In this document: positions 4,140 through 6,719 of the stretch, in pieces | How the letters are laid out: every line of letters begins with the position of its first letter | Position numbering within the stretch: the stretch's first letter is position 1 | Origin: DAISJD01 sp036821645 | GTDB lineage: Bacteria; Pseudomonadota; Alphaproteobacteria; ATCC43930; CGMCC-115725 | Assembly (NCBI GenBank): GCA_036821645.1 | Contig: DAISJD010000154.1 | Location: 1 to 6,719 of the forward strand | DNA length: 6,719 nucleotides | Reading direction: 5' to 3' | Notes under the pieces: model-generated | What the model was told of the DNA's origin: nothing | Database searches by the model: none | Seen by the model: only the letters and a program-made list of their open reading frames with translations | Program-made: the position numbers and the translations under genes

Positions 4140-5336
4140 TTATGACAAGGCCCCCTTGCGGATTTCCGTCACCGCCTCCGCCATGCGCCGGGCCGCCCGT
4201 TCCACCTGTTCGCGGGTGGTAAAGCGCCCGAACCCGACGCGCAGAGAACTCACCGCCTGCTCGAACGGCAGACCCAAGGCCCGCAGGACATAAGAGGGTT
4301 CGACCTCGGCAGAGGTGCAGGCCGAACCGGCCGACAGCGCGATATCGGGCAGGGCTTCGATCAAGCGCAACGCAGGCACCCCCGCGATCGACAGGTTGAG
4401 ATTGCCCGCAAGGCGCCGACCCAGATCGCCATTCACTGCGACCGGGCCGATGGCTTGGCGCAGCAGGGTTAGAAAATGCTGGGACAGTTCCTTCAAACGC
4501 TCTCGTTCGTCCGCCCCTTCGAGCCCGTAAAGCCGGGCCGCCTCGCCCAACGCCACGCAGAGTGCTGGGGCAAGCGTGCCGGAACGCAGGCCCCGTTCCT
4601 GACCGCCGCCGCTGAACAAGGGGTAGAGACGGACCCGCGGCCTGTAGCGGACGTAAAGGGCACCGATGCCTTTCGGCGCATAGATCTTGTGCCCGGAAAT
4701 CGACAGAAGATCGATCCGACAGGCGGCCACGTCGATCGGCACCTTGCCAAACCCCTGGGCGGCGTCGGTATGGAACAAGGCCCCGACACTGTGGGCGATC
4801 GCCCCGATCTGGGCCAGATCCTGAATGACGCCAATTTCGTTGTTGGCGGCCATCACCGAGATCAGGGCCGTGCGTTCATCGACGGCGGCCCGCAGGCGCT
4901 CGGGATCGACGAGACCGCTTGCTTCCACCGGCAGGACCGTCACACGGCACCCGTCGCGTTCCAGATCGCGCACGCTTTCCAACACGCACTTATGCTCGCT
5001 CGCCACCGTTACCACATGGTCGCGGCGTTCTTTCAGGTGGCGCACGGCCCCCTTGATCGCCAGATTGTTCGATTCCGTGGCCCCCGAGGTAAAGACGATC
5101 TCGCGGGCCTCGGCCCCGATCACCTGGGCGATCTCGCCGCGCGCCTGTTCGACCGCATCGGCGGCATCGTGACCGAACGCATGGGCGGTCGAATGGGGAT
5201 TGCCGAACCGTTCGCTGAAAAACGGCAGCATACACGCCAAGACCCGGGGATCGACCGGGGTCGTCGCCTGATAATCCAAATAAACCGCATCGGGTGACGG
5301 TTCGCGCCGGTTTCGACCTAACGGGGGCATGCGCAT
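4140..5336 (-). CDS. iscS: Cysteine desulfurase IscS
   Basis: IscS is a cytosolic PLP enzyme that converts L-cysteine to L-alanine and a protein-bound persulfide, feeding Fe-S assembly and tRNA thiolation. The protein has 398 residues (E. coli 404). The fold-type I sites are visible: YLDYQATTPVDP at 19-30, TSGATESNN (83-91), His115 in SEHK, Asp191 in HTDAAQ, the PLP lysine Lys217 in SISGHKIYAPKG, and the catalytic Cys340 in SAGSACTSAEVEPSYVLRAL, a group I signature of IscS type. Lys-to-Cys spacing (123) is close to that of E. coli IscS. The ATG at 5336 has AGAAGGA about 8 nt upstream; a second ATG two codons later is possible. It starts 27 nt after the preceding desulfurase, so they are surely cotranscribed. 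Confidence 0.96.
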   Translation of the reverse strand: MRMPPLGRNRREPSPDAVYLDYQATTPVDPRVLACMLPFFSERFGNPHSTAHAFGHDAADAVEQARGEIAQVIGAEAREIVFTSGATESNNLAIKGAVRHLKERRDHVVTVASEHKCVLESVRDLERDGCRVTVLPVEASGLVDPERLRAAVDERTALISVMAANNEIGVIQDLAQIGAIAHSVGALFHTDAAQGFGKVPIDVAACRIDLLSISGHKIYAPKGIGALYVRYRPRVRLYPLFSGGGQERGLRSGTLAPALCVALGEAARLYGLEGADERERLKELSQHFLTLLRQAIGPVAVNGDLGRRLAGNLNLSIAGVPALRLIEALPDIALSAGSACTSAEVEPSYVLRALGLPFEQAVSSLRVGFGRFTTREQVERAARRMAEAVTEIRKGALS

Positions 5337-5363
5337 CCTTCACGTCCTTCTCACCAAGAAAAA

Positions 5364-6527
5364 TCACACCGCCCCATAGGCATGGGTTCCGGGGGCATGG
5401 GTTCTGGGGGCACGGGTTCTGGCATCCAAATCCCGATAGACCGCGACGACGCGCCGGACGACCGCCTCGGCCCCGACCGTGCGCAGGGTCGCAAGGCCGA
5501 CACTGATCCGAATGGCCGATCCCGCCACATCCGGTCCATAGCCGCAAGCGGCCAGAACGTGGGACGGCCGCACCGTGCCGGACGAACAGGCCGATCCCGC
5601 ACTCACCCCGATCCCGGCGAGGTCGAAGGCCATCACTTGAAGGGCCGCCTCAACCCCCGGCAAGGCAAGACAACTGGTATTGGCGACCCGCGCCACCCCC
5701 TGACCTATCACCCGCACCCTCGGCACCGCCATCACCACCGCCGCCTCAAGATCGCCGCGCAGGGCGGCAAGCCCGGCATAGGCGTCGAGATCGGCCACCG
5801 CCTCGGCAAGGGCGGCCGCACATCCCATGATCCCGGCGCGATTTTCGGTTCCGGCACGCCACCCCCGTTCCTGACCGCCGCCGCGCATCTGCGGCCAAGG
5901 GGCATGGGCGTCAGCGGTCGCCAACACGCCAACCCCCGCAGGACCGCCGAATTTATGGGCGACGAAGGTCATGAAATCGACGCCGAGTGCTGCCATATCC
6001 ACCGGCATTTTCCCTACCGCCTGGGCCGCATCGCAATGGACGAGCGCCCCATGACGGTGGGCCAGGGCCACAATGTCCGCGATCGGCTGAATGATCCCGG
6101 TTTCGTTGTTGGCCGCCATCACCGAAACCAAACGAACCGGCTGATCGGCGGCGAGCAGGCATTCGAGGGCCGCAAGATCGATGCGCCCATCGCCCGTTGC
6201 AGGGATCAGGGTCGCCCCCGGACAGGCAGCCAAAACCGACTCATGCTCAAGGGCACCGACCAACACGCGCCCTGATCCCGCCGCAGACAGGGCGAGATGG
6301 TTGGCTTCTGTGCCACCGCTCGTAAAAATCACCGCACCGGCACCCGGCAGGCCGATCAGGGTGGCAATGGCCCCGCGCGCCCGTTCGACGGCCTGACGCG
6401 CCGCCCGACCGCCGCGATGCACGGAGGATGGATTGCCGGTGAGATCAAAGGCCGCCATCATCGCGGCCCGCGCCGCAGGAGAGAGCGGCGTCGTGGCGTT
6501 ATAGTCGAGATAGAGAAAATCGCTCAT
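5364..6527 (-). CDS. NifS-like cysteine desulfurase (second desulfurase)
   Basis: This 387-residue group I cysteine desulfurase is a second PLP enzyme making persulfide sulfur from cysteine. Visible sites are LDYNATTPLSP (7-17), TSGGTEANH (69-77), His95 in LEHES, Asp166 in HCDAAQ, Lys192 in VAHKFGGP binding PLP, GTENRAGI (227-234), and the catalytic Cys314 in SAGSACSSGTVRPSHVLAAC. All key residues are intact, so it should be active. It differs clearly from the neighbouring IscS and is not a recent duplicate. The ATG at 6527 overlaps the stop of the upstream acetyltransferase (ATGA). The C-terminus ends in a repeat-encoded THAPG-type tail that the family does not normally have. Its role may be supply for IscS-independent sulfur acceptors or Fe-S assembly; the sequence does not say which. 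Confidence 0.92.
   Translation of the reverse strand: MSDFLYLDYNATTPLSPAARAAMMAAFDLTGNPSSVHRGGRAARQAVERARGAIATLIGLPGAGAVIFTSGGTEANHLALSAAGSGRVLVGALEHESVLAACPGATLIPATGDGRIDLAALECLLAADQPVRLVSVMAANNETGIIQPIADIVALAHRHGALVHCDAAQAVGKMPVDMAALGVDFMTFVAHKFGGPAGVGVLATADAHAPWPQMRGGGQERGWRAGTENRAGIMGCAAALAEAVADLDAYAGLAALRGDLEAAVVMAVPRVRVIGQGVARVANTSCLALPGVEAALQVMAFDLAGIGVSAGSACSSGTVRPSHVLAACGYGPDVAGSAIRISVGLATLRTVGAEAVVRRVVAVYRDLDARTRAPRTHAPGTHAYGAV
5380..5424 (-). repeat. 15-bp tandem repeat at the 3' end of the NifS-like gene
   Basis: Three units with period 15 are present: GCATGGGTTCCGGGG (5380-5394), GCATGGGTTCTGGGG (5395-5409) and GCACGGGTTCTGGCA (5410-5424, diverging at the end). On the minus strand they encode TRAPR-THAPG-THAYG, the extreme C-terminal tail of the desulfurase, and end 14 nt from its stop codon. 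Confidence 0.85.
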
Positions 6528-6719
6528 GACTGCACCGCCGATGCCGGGCGGCGCATATCGAGATGCGGGATACCGTCTTCAAGATAAGGGGCCCCCGTCG
6601 GCACAAACCCGAACCGGCCGTAAAAAGGGGCGAGATGGGCCTGGGCCGACAGAATCACCGGCACGGGGCCGAATTGCTCTGCGATCATGGCGAGGGCTGC
6701 CGCCATCATCGCCCCCCCA
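6524..6719 (-). CDS. elaA: ElaA-like GNAT acetyltransferase, C-terminal part only
   Basis: The minus-strand frame is open to the window edge and ends at a TGA (6524-6526), giving the last 64 or so residues. The sequence contains LSAQAHLAPFYGRFGF and YLEDGIPHLDMRR, which match the C-terminal acetyl-CoA-binding half and tail of the ElaA group of GNAT N-acetyltransferases (E. coli ElaA carries very similar AQAHLQ...FYQSFGF and EEDGIPHIGM blocks, from memory). The substrate of ElaA is not established. The 5' half, with the Q/RxxGxG/A loop, lies beyond the window. The stop overlaps the start of the NifS-like gene by ATGA, so the cluster transcript begins at or above this gene. Confidence 0.85.
   Translation of the reverse strand, partial: GGAMMAAALAMIAEQFGPVPVILSAQAHLAPFYGRFGFVPTGAPYLEDGIPHLDMRRPASAVQS

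Noticed and set aside
4476..5297. A 273-codon plus-strand frame opposite iscS
   Set aside because: Antisense shadow of iscS with no family resemblance or start signals.
5380..5424. CRISPR-like repeats
   Set aside because: The units are directly adjacent without spacers and lie in frame at the end of a coding gene, so this is a minisatellite and not an array.
5382..6275. A 297-codon plus-strand frame opposite the NifS-like gene
   Set aside because: Antisense shadow; it begins in the 15-bp repeat and shows only composition-driven sequence.
1..6719. Insertion sequences, prophage or other mobile elements
   Set aside because: No transposase, integrase, terminal inverted repeats or target duplications seen; the tRNA 3' end is not repeated elsewhere in the window.

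Overview
This is a high-GC bacterial window whose only AT-rich stretch is the spacer near position 280-345. Gene content and protein style (an alphaproteobacterial-type MnmA N-terminus, an elongator-Met-like tRNA ending in CTACCA, an ISC-type Fe-S cluster) suggest an alphaproteobacterium, perhaps of the Rhodospirillales. That placement is inference from memory of the families, not a database result.

Layout: (1) Positions 1-167 (minus) are the start of an exported protein of unknown function that runs off the left edge. (2) Positions 168-483 are a regulatory-looking spacer with several inverted repeats, ending in a hairpin plus T-run just before the next gene. (3) Positions 484-999 (plus) are apt, adenine phosphoribosyltransferase. 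(4) Positions 1000-1287 hold a convergent terminator, a tRNA with anticodon CAT (minus, probably Met) and that tRNA's own good promoter. (5) From 6719 down to 1288, everything is on the minus strand and tightly packed: the C-terminal end of an ElaA-like acetyltransferase, a NifS-like cysteine desulfurase, iscS, iscA, a small HscA-like protein, ferredoxin fdx, and mnmA.

The minus-strand cluster reads as a sulfur-handling unit. Two cysteine desulfurases make protein persulfide, IscA and ferredoxin belong to Fe-S cluster assembly, and MnmA uses IscS-derived sulfur to thiolate U34 of tRNAs. The scaffold gene iscU and co-chaperone gene hscB, normally between iscS and fdx, are absent here.

The most unusual item is the gene at 3010-3699. 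It sits where hscBA belongs and its 229 residues follow the five landmark motifs of an Hsp70 ATPase domain in order, including an HscA-like leader (LTLIQIEEP). The phosphate-binding residues are replaced, the spans corresponding to two subdomains are largely missing, and there is no substrate-binding domain. It looks like a miniature, probably ATP-independent HscA relic kept in frame. A second theme is three short in-frame tandem repeats at gene ends in this cluster: the mnmA 5' end and the 3' ends of the HscA-like and NifS-like genes.
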